A stretch of DNA of 64,000 nucleotides from NCBI GenBank assembly GCA_003228685.1, contig QIFC01000095.1, positions 120,948-184,947 of the forward strand, written 5' to 3'. Positions within the stretch are counted from its first letter, which is position 1. Every line of letters begins with the position of its first letter. A program made the position numbers and the translations under genes. Below the pieces are notes generated by a model. It was not told the DNA's origin. It saw nothing but the letters and a program-made list of their open reading frames with translations, and did not search any database. Shown here piece by piece: positions 50,256 to 58,870 of the stretch. This DNA comes from Chloroflexota bacterium. GTDB taxonomy: Bacteria; Chloroflexota; Dehalococcoidia; DSTF01; RBG-16-68-14.

Positions 50256-50843
50256 ATGCAGAGCGATAACGAACAGAACGCACTCTCTCGAATCCGAGAC
50301 TACTTGGAACGAGGCCATAGCCTAGAAGGCATCAGGGAGGCCGGCTGGGGTACGTGGCTCGACTATTTCGAGGCCAAAGGAATTGACGTGGGAACTGGTC
50401 CCGGCCCCGAATCTTCGCAGCCGGAAGACGGCCCGCAGGACGACAACGATCCGAAAGACTACTCTGACTCGACGGCAGAAATCGATGCAGAGTGGGCTAA
50501 AGAAAAGGACTCGTTGAAACATAACGATGCCCACGTCAAACCCGTCGAGGCCCGGTACGGGGCGCTAGCTATAATTAGCACCGCTCTACGAGTACTAGGG
50601 TGGTTAGTCATCACAGGCGGAATTATCGCCTCCGTCTTGTTCGCGTTCGGTGCCTTCGCCACGACCTCTGAGAGTACAGATGACGGTTTTGCTGCGGCGG
50701 CGGCCCTGTTCGCCATAGCAGGCGTGATTTCTTCAGTCGTTTACGGCGTGATACTGATTGCGGTCGCCGAGCTTATCCGGCTGATGATCGACCTTGAGCG
50801 AAACACTCGTGCAACAGCCCTCTATCTTGTCGACCGAGAATGA
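50256..50843 (+). CDS. Membrane protein with two transmembrane helices
   Basis: A 195-aa protein. The N-terminal half is soluble and acidic (GPGPESSQPEDGPQDDNDPKDY). Helices at about 104-130 (LAIISTALRVLGWLVITGGIIASVLFAFGAF) and about 146-175 (AALFAIAGVISSVVYGVILIAVAELI) span the membrane. GTAGGAGG precedes the ATG, with a TACACT box about 35 nt upstream. The function is not recognised; the first 45 residues (RDYLERGHSLEGIREAGW) resemble a short helical interaction region. Confidence 0.65.
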   Translation: MQSDNEQNALSRIRDYLERGHSLEGIREAGWGTWLDYFEAKGIDVGTGPGPESSQPEDGPQDDNDPKDYSDSTAEIDAEWAKEKDSLKHNDAHVKPVEARYGALAIISTALRVLGWLVITGGIIASVLFAFGAFATTSESTDDGFAAAAALFAIAGVISSVVYGVILIAVAELIRLMIDLERNTRATALYLVDRE

Positions 50844-50951
50844 GGCCTCATAGATCGAGCACGAGCCGCTGCCACCTCCCTCTTCGCACTCTCCCTCTGA
50901 CGCCCTACCCCCTGCCCAAGCTGTCTGGTCGCACCAGACAGCCGCGCTAGC

Positions 50952-50957
50952 TACAAT
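50952..50957 (+). promoter_or_regulatory. TACAAT box 6 nt before a GTG start
   Basis: TACAAT then TGCCTC then the GTG at 50964, with no Shine-Dalgarno. Leaderless promoter candidate for the HAD gene. Confidence 0.5.
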
Positions 50958-50963
50958 TGCCTC

Positions 50964-51692
50964 GTGACCCACACCATCCTCTTCGACGTCGACCACACGC
51001 TGCTCTACACCGGCGGCGCCGGCGGCCTGGCGATGGGCCGCGCCTTCCAGCAGCTCCACGGCATCGAGAACGCCTTCCAGAACATCGAAGCAACCGGCCG
51101 CACGGACTGGTCGATCTTCAAGCGCGGCCTCCAGACGCACGACCTCTTCGACGATGCCCAAGACTTCGACGACGCGCTCGCGGCCTTCATCGACGCCTAC
51201 GTCGGCCAGCTCGCGACGACGCTGCGCGAAGCGCCCGGCTACGTCGAGCCCGGCATCCCCGAACTGCTCGACGCCCTCGCCGCCCGCGACGACGTCCGGC
51301 TCGGCCTCGCGACGGGCAACTTCCGCCGCACGTGCCTCCTCAAGCTCGAGTACTACGAACTGAACGCCCACCTCAGCGAAGGCGGCTTCGGCGAAGACGC
51401 CGAGAACCGCGGCGACATGGTCACCCGTGCCATCGAGAGAGTCGCGAGCGGCTTGCCAGCGAGCGACAGGTCCGCGCACGGTGACAATGCCTCTAACGGC
51501 TCGCGACCGAACGAGATCTGGATCGTCGGCGACACCCCCCGCGACGTCGAGGCCGCGCGCGCGAACGGCGTCCGTTCGCTCGCCGTCGCCACCGGCGAGA
51601 GCACCGCTGGCGAGTTGCGAGCCGCGGGCGCGGACGTCGCGCTGAAGGACCTATCGAATACAGAGGAAGTGCTGAGCGTCCTGTTCGACTAG
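50964..51692 (+). CDS. HAD-family hydrolase
   Basis: A 242-aa haloacid-dehalogenase-like phosphatase. ILFDVDHTLL is motif I with the nucleophile and acid-base Asp pair (DxD), RLGLATGNFRRT gives motif II Thr, and IWIVGDTPRDVEAARANGVRSLAVATG supplies the motif IV Asp region. A helical cap lies between residues about 15 and 85. Substrate not known. GTG start with a TACAAT box 6 nt before it. The stop shares CTAG with the convergent M28 peptidase gene. Confidence 0.9.
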   Translation: MTHTILFDVDHTLLYTGGAGGLAMGRAFQQLHGIENAFQNIEATGRTDWSIFKRGLQTHDLFDDAQDFDDALAAFIDAYVGQLATTLREAPGYVEPGIPELLDALAARDDVRLGLATGNFRRTCLLKLEYYELNAHLSEGGFGEDAENRGDMVTRAIERVASGLPASDRSAHGDNASNGSRPNEIWIVGDTPRDVEAARANGVRSLAVATGESTAGELRAAGADVALKDLSNTEEVLSVLFD

Positions 51693-52879
51693 CGAGCCGA
51701 GCGGCGTAGCGCCACGGCGGCGGCCACCGCGACCACCAACGCACCCACGGCCAACCACAGCACGAAAGACCCGCTCAGTCCGCCGTCCCCTGCCCCACCG
51801 CTGGCCTCCGGCAGCCCGTCGACATCCACGACAGATGTCGGCATAGCCTCAGGAATCGCCGACGGCGATTCCTCAAGCAACTCCTCCGGAGTTGCCGTCG
51901 GCGTAGCGATGAGCGGGCCGGAGCAAGCGTCGGGCTGGCCGTCGGCGTCGCCATCGTAGGTCAGGTACTCGACCGTCGTCGCCAGCATCGCCCTGGTCAC
52001 GTTCGTCATGAAGGCGAAGTCGAGCGTGTCGATTGTGTCCGTTGGCTCGTGGTAGTTGGGGTTGCGGAAGTTGGCGGTGTCGGTCACCATCATCGCCTGG
52101 TAGCCGCGATCCCAGAAGGGCGCGTGGTCGCCGCGGCGCGAGTCCGGCTGCTCCTCGCCGTTCCCGAGCAGGTTCAGGATCGCGATCGGCAGATCCGGTA
52201 CGTAGTACTCCTGCGCCCGACGATAGGCGCCGGTGAGCCGCACCGACGCGGTGTTGCCCAACACGACGATGAAGTCGCCCTCCTCCGTCGTATACCCGAC
52301 CATCTCCAGCGACATCATTCCTACGATCTCGAGCCCCGCCTCCGCCGCGTCCATGGCCATATTGAAGCTCCCAACAAGGCCGTTCTCCTCCATCGTGAAG
52401 CCGGTGAACCAGACCGTCGCCGGCAGGGGCGTATCCGCCAGCGACCGCGCGATCTCGAGCATCGCGGCCACGCCGCTGGCATTGTCGTCGGCGCCGGGCG
52501 TATCGCGCACGGAATCGTAGTGCGCCCCGACGATGAACACGCGCTCGCTGCAGGACGTCCCTTCCTGCACCGCGATAAGGTTCGGGAAGGTCGCGTCGCT
52601 GAAGGACACAGGCTCCAGCCGCACCGGGTAGCCGTAGTCTTCCAACTCACCCTGCACGTAGCCGGCGGTGCGCTGCAGCGCCTCTGGTTGATCGAAGGCG
52701 TTGCGCGGCTCATCGATGGCGTCCACGTGAGCCCGCAGCCGCTCCTGCTCAACACGGTCAACGAGCGCCGCGATGTCAGGGCGATCAGGACCGGCGAAGG
52801 AGGCCGGCCCAGTGAGGGACGCCGCGAACATGCCGGCAACAACGAGGATGAACAGCGCGAGGCGGATGTTGGGCTTCAT
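51689..52879 (-). CDS. M28-family metallopeptidase, exported, C-terminally anchored
   Basis: A 396-aa protein. Signal helix RLALFILVVAGMFAASLTGP at the N-terminus, M28 zinc peptidase domain with VGAHYDSV (first zinc ligands), DDNASGVAAMLEIAR, GFTMEENGLVGS (catalytic Glu pair) and GDHAPFWDRG, then FRNPNYHEPTD carrying the last His. A Pro-rich linker and a single C-terminal helix (SFVLWLAVGALVVAVAAAVALRR) with basic tail resemble a sortase-less membrane anchor. Aminopeptidase-like, acting outside the cell. GAAGG precedes ATG 52879. Confidence 0.9.
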   Translation of the reverse strand: MKPNIRLALFILVVAGMFAASLTGPASFAGPDRPDIAALVDRVEQERLRAHVDAIDEPRNAFDQPEALQRTAGYVQGELEDYGYPVRLEPVSFSDATFPNLIAVQEGTSCSERVFIVGAHYDSVRDTPGADDNASGVAAMLEIARSLADTPLPATVWFTGFTMEENGLVGSFNMAMDAAEAGLEIVGMMSLEMVGYTTEEGDFIVVLGNTASVRLTGAYRRAQEYYVPDLPIAILNLLGNGEEQPDSRRGDHAPFWDRGYQAMMVTDTANFRNPNYHEPTDTIDTLDFAFMTNVTRAMLATTVEYLTYDGDADGQPDACSGPLIATPTATPEELLEESPSAIPEAMPTSVVDVDGLPEASGGAGDGGLSGSFVLWLAVGALVVAVAAAVALRRSAR

Positions 52880-52906
52880 CGGCATCCTTCGGCGCGTCAC
52901 GATGCG

Positions 52907-53719
52907 TCATTCGCCTTTCGCCTTGAAGGCCACGACCTCCTGCTCGACGACGGGGATCGCGCTCTTGCCCTCATCAAGCAACCGTTGCAGGAACCTTTCT
53001 CGCTCGGTCAGCCCCGACTCGAACGCCTCGAGTTGCATGCCCAGCCGTTCCGCGAGCGCCTCCCGCGACGACGGCTCCTCCAGCACTGAAAACGTGTCCG
53101 CTTTCGCGTCCCACGCCGCCAGCCGCTCGATCTCGATACCGCCCGCGCCGTTGCTCAGCAGCCCGACGTCGCGCACGCGGCGCAACGTCTCTCCGTTGCG
53201 AGTCTCGATCACCATTGGGACGACGAACTCCAGGCGCGCCACATGTTCGGGCGCGGCGTCGTTGTCCTCTACTAGCTGCTCGATCACTTCTTCTACCGTC
53301 TCCGCGTGCACCGTCGTGGCGAGCGAGTATCCTTCTGCCAGCAGTTCGAAGGACTTCACAACGTACGGTCCCCACGAGTACACGGGCAGGTGATCGCTCA
53401 TCTCGTTCACCATGATGTAGGTTGAGTAATCGTCGCTTGGCGGTGGCAGATCGAACGTCTCGCCCCAGCCGCGCGTGAAGTAGACCAACGTCTCGTCTCG
53501 CGCGAACGCCAGCAGCGCCGTCAGGATCGTCGTCTTGCCCGCGCCGGGAGGCTCCGCCGCAAAGACGAACGACGCGCCATGTTCGATGCCCAGCCAGAAC
53601 GCGGCCGCCATCCGAGGCGGCAGTGTGCCAGTCTGCATGATCTGTACGATCGAGAGGGCCTCCGGCTGGTTCCAGCCGTGCCATCCCCACCAGCTTTCCG
53701 GTTGGTTGACTGCGCGCAT
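52907..53719 (-). CDS. VirB11/CpaF-like secretion-type ATPase fragment or paralogue
   Basis: A 270-aa P-loop protein. FVFAAEPPGAGKTTILTALLAFA is Walker A, YIMVNEMSDHLPVYSW is in the Walker B position (MVNEM), and TTVHAETVEEVIEQL resembles the His-box of type II/IV secretion ATPases. It lacks the long N-terminal domain of full GspE/CpaF proteins. No pilus or secretion genes are visible around it. The start at 53719 is uncertain. It lies 27 nt from the M28 gene on the same strand. Confidence 0.6.
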   Translation of the reverse strand: MRAVNQPESWWGWHGWNQPEALSIVQIMQTGTLPPRMAAAFWLGIEHGASFVFAAEPPGAGKTTILTALLAFARDETLVYFTRGWGETFDLPPPSDDYSTYIMVNEMSDHLPVYSWGPYVVKSFELLAEGYSLATTVHAETVEEVIEQLVEDNDAAPEHVARLEFVVPMVIETRNGETLRRVRDVGLLSNGAGGIEIERLAAWDAKADTFSVLEEPSSREALAERLGMQLEAFESGLTERERFLQRLLDEGKSAIPVVEQEVVAFKAKGE

Positions 53720-53778
53720 GGTCAGCGGCCATGATAGCTCATGGAGAAGAGCAGCGCCCAAACGAACCGGAGGTACGC

Positions 53779-54828
53779 ATGGTCACGAACTCTACGATGA
53801 AGGCCGCGGTCGTGGCGGGGCCCCAGCAATTCGAAATCCAGGACATCCCCGTCCCGGCGCTGGAGCCGGGCGGTGTGCTCGTCCGCGTCCGCAACTGCGG
53901 CATCTGCGGCAGCGACCTCCACTTCTATCGAGGTGAGTTCCCGTCCGCGCCGGGCATGCGTCTGGGCCACGAGATCTCCGGTGAAGTTGCCGCTGTGGGC
54001 GAAGGCGTGACCGGGCTCTCGGAAGGCCAGCCGGTCGCGATCGAGCCGGTGGAGGTCTGCCGCAACTGCGACTTCTGCCGAACGGGGCGCCCCCAACTCT
54101 GTGCGAACCGCAAGCTGCTGGGCACCGTGATACCTGGAGCGCTTGCTGAGTATGTCCAGGTGCCGTCCTACTTGGTCCACCCGCTTCCTGAAGCAGTCGA
54201 CTTCGAGGTCGGCGCGCTGGTCGAGCCGTTGGCCGTTGCGGTCCACGGACTGAGGCTCGTCAGCCTCTCAGTCGGCGAGCGCGTGGCGATCCTCGGCTCC
54301 GGCACGATCGGCCTCATGGCGGTCGTCGCCGCCCGAGCGATGGGCGCGTCCAGTGTCTTCACCACTGCTCGCCATCAGCACCAGGCCGACGCGGCGATGG
54401 CGCTGGGAGCCACGCAGGTGATCGAAGCTAACGAGGGCGCCGTTGAGGCTCTCACCGCTGCCTTTGCGGACCGTTCGCCTGAGGTGGTCGTCGAGACGGT
54501 GGGCGGCAGCGCGAACACAATCAACGAGGCGATCACTCTTGTTGCCTCCGGTGGTCGAGTCTCTATCCTCGGCATCTTTACGGGGCCCGTCACGATGAAC
54601 GCCACGGCCGCGGTGCTCAAGGAAGCGCAGCTCGTGGGCAGCATGACGTACGGCCGGCCCGGCCCAAGGTCCGACTACGAGGTCGCGCTGGAGGTCGCGG
54701 CGGCGCAGGCGGATGACCTTCGCAGCTTGATCACGCATCGCGTCTCGCTGGCAGACGTCGAATCTAGCTACGCGATCGCCGCTGACAAGTCGCAGAAGTC
54801 GATCAAGGTGACGGTGCAGGTCGGCTAA
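53779..54828 (+). CDS. Zinc-dependent alcohol dehydrogenase (MDR family)
   Basis: A 349-aa medium-chain dehydrogenase. VRNCGICGSDLHFYRG and RLGHEISGEV provide the catalytic zinc Cys and His-Glu, CRNCDFCRTGRPQLC the four-Cys structural zinc, and VAILGSGTIGLMAVVAARAMGAS the NAD-binding Rossmann turn. It resembles sorbitol/threonine-dehydrogenase-like enzymes acting on polyols or alcohols. GGAGG precedes ATG 53779. Immediately after its stop a 15-nt tandem copy of the last codons and stop occurs. Confidence 0.92.
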   Translation: MVTNSTMKAAVVAGPQQFEIQDIPVPALEPGGVLVRVRNCGICGSDLHFYRGEFPSAPGMRLGHEISGEVAAVGEGVTGLSEGQPVAIEPVEVCRNCDFCRTGRPQLCANRKLLGTVIPGALAEYVQVPSYLVHPLPEAVDFEVGALVEPLAVAVHGLRLVSLSVGERVAILGSGTIGLMAVVAARAMGASSVFTTARHQHQADAAMALGATQVIEANEGAVEALTAAFADRSPEVVVETVGGSANTINEAITLVASGGRVSILGIFTGPVTMNATAAVLKEAQLVGSMTYGRPGPRSDYEVALEVAAAQADDLRSLITHRVSLADVESSYAIAADKSQKSIKVTVQVG

Positions 54829-54855
54829 AGCCGCAGGTCGGCTAAAGCTGGCCGG

Positions 54856-55506
54856 CTAGTTCAGTGCGGAGCCGGCGAACCGCTTCTGCCGGCTCTCTTC
54901 CCAGCGCTCAGTCAGGGTTCTAATGAGGTCGCCCAGCAGCTCCTCCTCATGGGCGAGGCGAGCGGGCACCGAGAGCGTCTCCAGCAATTCTTGCTTGGCT
55001 TCGTTGGGGACGTCGAGCTGGCTTGCGACAAAGTCGGCAAGGGCGGCCGGCGCTCCCGGGATGTTCACTTCCCGCGTCCACTGACTACTGATCGCCATGA
55101 CGAGACGGTACTGTTCGGCGAACAGCGCCGCTATCCGCACGGCGGACGTTTCGACTTCTTCGCCGGCGGCTCCGGTGTTTTCGAGAAACTCCACTTCAGC
55201 CGAGAGGTACTCCTCACTGCGATCCAATTCCAGGATGCGAAAGCGCCGCCGCCCGAGATTGATCAGGTTCATGCGACCGTCGGGCAAGCGCTGAACGCGA
55301 GCGACGAGAGCCGTGGTCCCAACGTCATATGGCTCAGCGTCGCCGCCGGCCTCCTCACCACTCTTGATGAGGACGACGCCGAACGGCTCCTTCTCGTCAA
55401 TGCAGCGGCCGATCATCAGCTTGTAGCGCTCCTCAAAGATGTGCAGCGGTAGCGCCTGTTTCGGGAACAGCACCGAATTCAAGGGAAAGAGCGGGATGTG
55501 TGCCAT
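54856..55506 (-). CDS. Lon N-terminal (substrate-binding) domain protein
   Basis: A 216-aa protein made only of the LON N-terminal domain: IPLFPLNSVLFPKQALPLHIFEERYKLMIG, then beta-strand-rich segments and a C-terminal helix bundle (VASQLDVPNEAKQELLETLSVPARLAHEEELL). Stand-alone versions lack ATPase and protease domains and may bind substrates or adaptors. No clear Shine-Dalgarno before 55506; TACCCT lies 9 nt upstream. It is encoded next to the NuoG-like gene but has no obvious link. Confidence 0.92.
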   Translation of the reverse strand: MAHIPLFPLNSVLFPKQALPLHIFEERYKLMIGRCIDEKEPFGVVLIKSGEEAGGDAEPYDVGTTALVARVQRLPDGRMNLINLGRRRFRILELDRSEEYLSAEVEFLENTGAAGEEVETSAVRIAALFAEQYRLVMAISSQWTREVNIPGAPAALADFVASQLDVPNEAKQELLETLSVPARLAHEEELLGDLIRTLTERWEESRQKRFAGSALN

Positions 55507-55551
55507 TTCGCTCAGAGGGTACCACGGCGGCGTGTACGCCGCGCAGCCGGG

Positions 55552-58206
55552 CTACTGCTTCAGCAGCTTGACTCGCGCAGGGACCGTGGAACCGTTTTCG
55601 GCAGGCAGAAGCGAACCAACAACGCCACCGTCATAGTAGGAGGACACGAATACGGCGCCGCGCGGGACGGTATTACTGAGCACAGCCTTGATGGCCAGCT
55701 GCGACGAGCCGTTCCGCAGAACGACTTGATCCCCTGTGCTGATTCCGAGTTCGACAGCGTCGTACTGGTTGACGAGCACTCCGTCTTCCCGGTGCAGCTT
55801 GTCAGCATCCGGCGAATGGATAGAGGCGGCCTCAAGATTCGTGAACAGCGTTCGGCCCGTCAACAGCGCCACCTCGCCCTCCCCGGGTGTTGTGGTCGGT
55901 GACACGCTTACCGGCTGTAGCGCGATCGTCTCCGATGGAGTCTCGCCGACGGCACGTCCCTTGCCCCAGCCCAGGTACCCGTAGAAGTGGAACGGCTCGT
56001 AGCCCGGCACCTTGGAGGTGATCTCCTCGGTGATGTCGGATGCCTCGGCGTAGCTGAAGCTCTCGCTGACGCCGAGCTTCGCGCTGAGGCGCTTGCCGAG
56101 TTCCCGCAGCGTCTGCCAGGCCGGCTGCGCTTCAGCCAGCGCGCCTTCCGCGGCGAGCTTCCGCTGGACGCGCCGGTCCGCGTTGGTGACCGTCCCCTCT
56201 TTCGCGAGCGCCGGGACGTCCGCCAGCACAACGTGAGCTAGCTTGGCGGTATCCGTCAGCACCTGATCGATCACGACGAGCACCTCGAGCTTGGAGAGCG
56301 CCTCTTCGATGCGCGCCCTCCCGGGGGCGAACATCACCGGGTTGTCCCCGACGACCACAAGCGCCTTGATCGTGCCCTTGTTCGCGCCATCGATGATGCC
56401 CTGGAAGTCGAGGCCGCCTTCGGCTGGCATGACGCCCATGTCGCGAGCGCCGTTCACGTTCGCCTCGGTGGGGAGCAGGTAGAAGGAACGAGCAGCGTTT
56501 TTACCTCGAAGGAGGAGCGCAATGTTCGCGGCAGCCTTCGTGGTTTCGGCAGCAGCGGCCACGCCCGTACCGTTGGGCGCGACGACCACCGCGATGTGCC
56601 GATCCGCTTCCAACGCTGCTTCCTTGAGGATGCCGGTAGCCGCATCAAAGCCCTCCACATCAACGCTGACCTGAAGGACGCCAGCTTCATCGAGGCCCGC
56701 CGCTTTGGCGGCGGCCGCGATCCCCTCATCCTGAATCAGAGCGCCGGCAAGGGCCGCAACTACTGTCGCTTCCTGGCCCGGCTCTGGCTGGAGCCACACG
56801 CCGCCGTATGGTTCGGCGAAGTCGCACAGCTCACCGCGCCGCGCAGAGACGACGATCAGCCGCGCCGGCTCGCGCAATGGCAGCTTCTTCGGATCAACAG
56901 CGTCCTTGATCCGGAGAGCGGCAACGTTGTGTGACTCTTCGAGATCGTCGGCGATCACCAAGATCGTCTTAGCGTTCTTCGGGATGTCCGTGAGGTCAGC
57001 CGGAAGTCGCTCGGTTCCAAAGGCTGCGGCAGCAGCGCCGGCGGACGCATCGTTCAACGGCCCGGCACTGAAGTCGAGATGGGGCGTGTCAAGAACGTCG
57101 TGTGCGAGGCGGCGGACGAGGTAGTTCTCCTCGTTGGTGATGAAGGGCGATCCCAGCAGCGCTACCGATGAGGCGCCGTGCGTTTCGTGCACTGCTGACA
57201 GGCGCTCCACAGCACGGTCCAGCGCGTGGTCGAGGGGTGCTGGGACTAGCTGATCGCTTTCACGAAGTAGGTGTTGGCTTAGCCGCTCCTTCGGTTTGAG
57301 GGCATCGTAGTGGAACCGCCCGCGGACGCAGATCTGATCGTCGCTGAACGGGTTCATCGTGTCCGGCTTAACGATCACCGACTTGTCGCCCCGCCGGCCG
57401 ACGCTGATGGTGCAGCCTACACTGCAAGAGGTGCAGACCGTCGACACCCAGTCTTCAGTGCGGGCCAGCCATTTGTTCGGCTTCTCCATGAGCGTGGCTG
57501 TTGGGCAGACGTCGATGCAGGAGCCGCAGAAGTCACAGTTTGATTCGTCGATCTGGCCGCCCGTTCCGAACGCAATCCTCGTGGAGAACCCGCGGCCGGC
57601 CAGCGTGATGGCCCCCGTGTGCCGCAGATCGTCGCAGGCGCGGACGCAGCGGGTGCAGATGATGCACATCTGCGGGTCAAACTCTAAGAAGGGGTTGGCG
57701 CGGTCCGGCTCAGGCTGCTCCGACTGGTAGTAGGTGCGATCCTCCGATTCCCACGGTTCGACATTGTCCTGGCCCATGTCGAGCAGATCGTTGGTGGTCT
57801 GGAGTTCGCAGCGATAGTTCTTCGAGCAGGTGAGACAGCGGTGGGTGACGACATCGTCGCGCAGGCAGACATCGCCGGGCATGCACTTCACGCGGCGGTG
57901 GCAAGTGAGGCAGCGGTCCGAGTGGTTCGCGTCGATGAGCGACAAGACGTACTGGCGCGCCTGCTTGACCTCCGGCGTGTCGGTGCGCACGACCATCTCA
58001 TCGCGGACGGTCGAGGTGCAGGAGAGTTGCAGGCCGCCCCGCGCGCCCTCGATCTCGACCAGACAGGTCCGGCAGCCCGCGTAGGGCGGCAGGTTATCGA
58101 TGTAGCAGAGGTTGGAAACGTAGATGCCGTGTTCTTTAATGACCTCGACGAGCGGGGCGCCGTCTGGCGCCTCGATTTCGCGGCCGTCGATAGTGAGCTT
58201 CGCCAA
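55552..58206 (-). CDS. NADH-quinone oxidoreductase subunit G-like protein (NuoG)
   Basis: An 884-aa iron-sulfur protein. The N-terminal [2Fe-2S] site uses C34, C45, C48, C63. A 4Fe-4S site follows with HSDRCLTCHRRVKC (H95, C99, C102, C108), then a second similar cluster THRCLTCSKNYRC (C124, C127, C133). CIICTRCVRAC and CDFCGSCIDVC are ferredoxin motifs, then a molybdopterin-oxidoreductase-type domain beginning TVCTSCSVGC. It is the electron-input arm of complex I-like enzymes. TTG start with AAAGGAGG upstream, 11 nt after the NuoI-like gene stop. Confidence 0.88.
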   Translation of the reverse strand: MAKLTIDGREIEAPDGAPLVEVIKEHGIYVSNLCYIDNLPPYAGCRTCLVEIEGARGGLQLSCTSTVRDEMVVRTDTPEVKQARQYVLSLIDANHSDRCLTCHRRVKCMPGDVCLRDDVVTHRCLTCSKNYRCELQTTNDLLDMGQDNVEPWESEDRTYYQSEQPEPDRANPFLEFDPQMCIICTRCVRACDDLRHTGAITLAGRGFSTRIAFGTGGQIDESNCDFCGSCIDVCPTATLMEKPNKWLARTEDWVSTVCTSCSVGCTISVGRRGDKSVIVKPDTMNPFSDDQICVRGRFHYDALKPKERLSQHLLRESDQLVPAPLDHALDRAVERLSAVHETHGASSVALLGSPFITNEENYLVRRLAHDVLDTPHLDFSAGPLNDASAGAAAAAFGTERLPADLTDIPKNAKTILVIADDLEESHNVAALRIKDAVDPKKLPLREPARLIVVSARRGELCDFAEPYGGVWLQPEPGQEATVVAALAGALIQDEGIAAAAKAAGLDEAGVLQVSVDVEGFDAATGILKEAALEADRHIAVVVAPNGTGVAAAAETTKAAANIALLLRGKNAARSFYLLPTEANVNGARDMGVMPAEGGLDFQGIIDGANKGTIKALVVVGDNPVMFAPGRARIEEALSKLEVLVVIDQVLTDTAKLAHVVLADVPALAKEGTVTNADRRVQRKLAAEGALAEAQPAWQTLRELGKRLSAKLGVSESFSYAEASDITEEITSKVPGYEPFHFYGYLGWGKGRAVGETPSETIALQPVSVSPTTTPGEGEVALLTGRTLFTNLEAASIHSPDADKLHREDGVLVNQYDAVELGISTGDQVVLRNGSSQLAIKAVLSNTVPRGAVFVSSYYDGGVVGSLLPAENGSTVPARVKLLKQ

Positions 58207-58216
58207 CAGGCCTCCT

Positions 58217-58693
58217 TTAGCTCTCGCGCTCGATCAATTCGATAGTTTCGTCCGGAGCCCGCCCGCCGTGCGGATACACGAAGTCATTCTCCTTCAGGAA
58301 GTTGTGCGCGAAGTCCGTTAAGGACTCTTTGTCCCGGTACATGGAGTCAAAGTCCGCGGTGACATCCTTCCAGGTACCGCCCGCCTGGATCGCCTGGTAC
58401 GGGCAGGCCTCCGTGCAGAGCCCGCAGTACATACAAATCCGGAAGTCTATCTCGTAGCGGTCGACGTTGAGTTCGCCGCCTTCCGCCGGCGACGTAGCCA
58501 CGAGGATGCAGCCATCGGGACATGCTTGAGCGCACGTAGAGCAGCCGGTACAGCGCTCCTCGAACCAGATGAGGTTCGTACGGGCGCGGGGTGGAATGTC
58601 CCTCACTTCTTCGGGGTACTGGACGGTGAACGACGGCCTGAAGATGTGTTTGAACGTCACCATCATGCCTTTGAGCATGCCCAAGCCGTACAT
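58217..58693 (-). CDS. NuoI-like 4Fe-4S ferredoxin subunit
   Basis: A 158-aa protein with two ferredoxin motifs: CTGCSTCAQACPDGC and CMYCGLCTEACPYQA, each giving four Cys for a 4Fe-4S cluster. The N-terminal stretch MLKGMMVTFKHIFRPSFTVQYPEE is typical of NuoI/NqrI-type proteins of complex I. GGGAGG lies upstream of the ATG. First of a two-gene set with the NuoG-like protein; the remaining nuo genes are not in the window. Confidence 0.9.
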   Translation of the reverse strand: MYGLGMLKGMMVTFKHIFRPSFTVQYPEEVRDIPPRARTNLIWFEERCTGCSTCAQACPDGCILVATSPAEGGELNVDRYEIDFRICMYCGLCTEACPYQAIQAGGTWKDVTADFDSMYRDKESLTDFAHNFLKENDFVYPHGGRAPDETIELIERES

Positions 58694-58870
58694 CCGAGGA
58701 GCCCTCCCTATCAGCGAATGGAGAATTGTTTCACAAACTCTCCGAATTCTACCAGTGGACGGTGCAGATATTCAAACCGGCCCCACATAGTGACTCCATG
58801 GAGCGCGGAAAACGAGGTGATCGTAACTCCGGTTAGCCTGTTGCGAGCGCTCAGCAGTGGTGAAGCCGAG

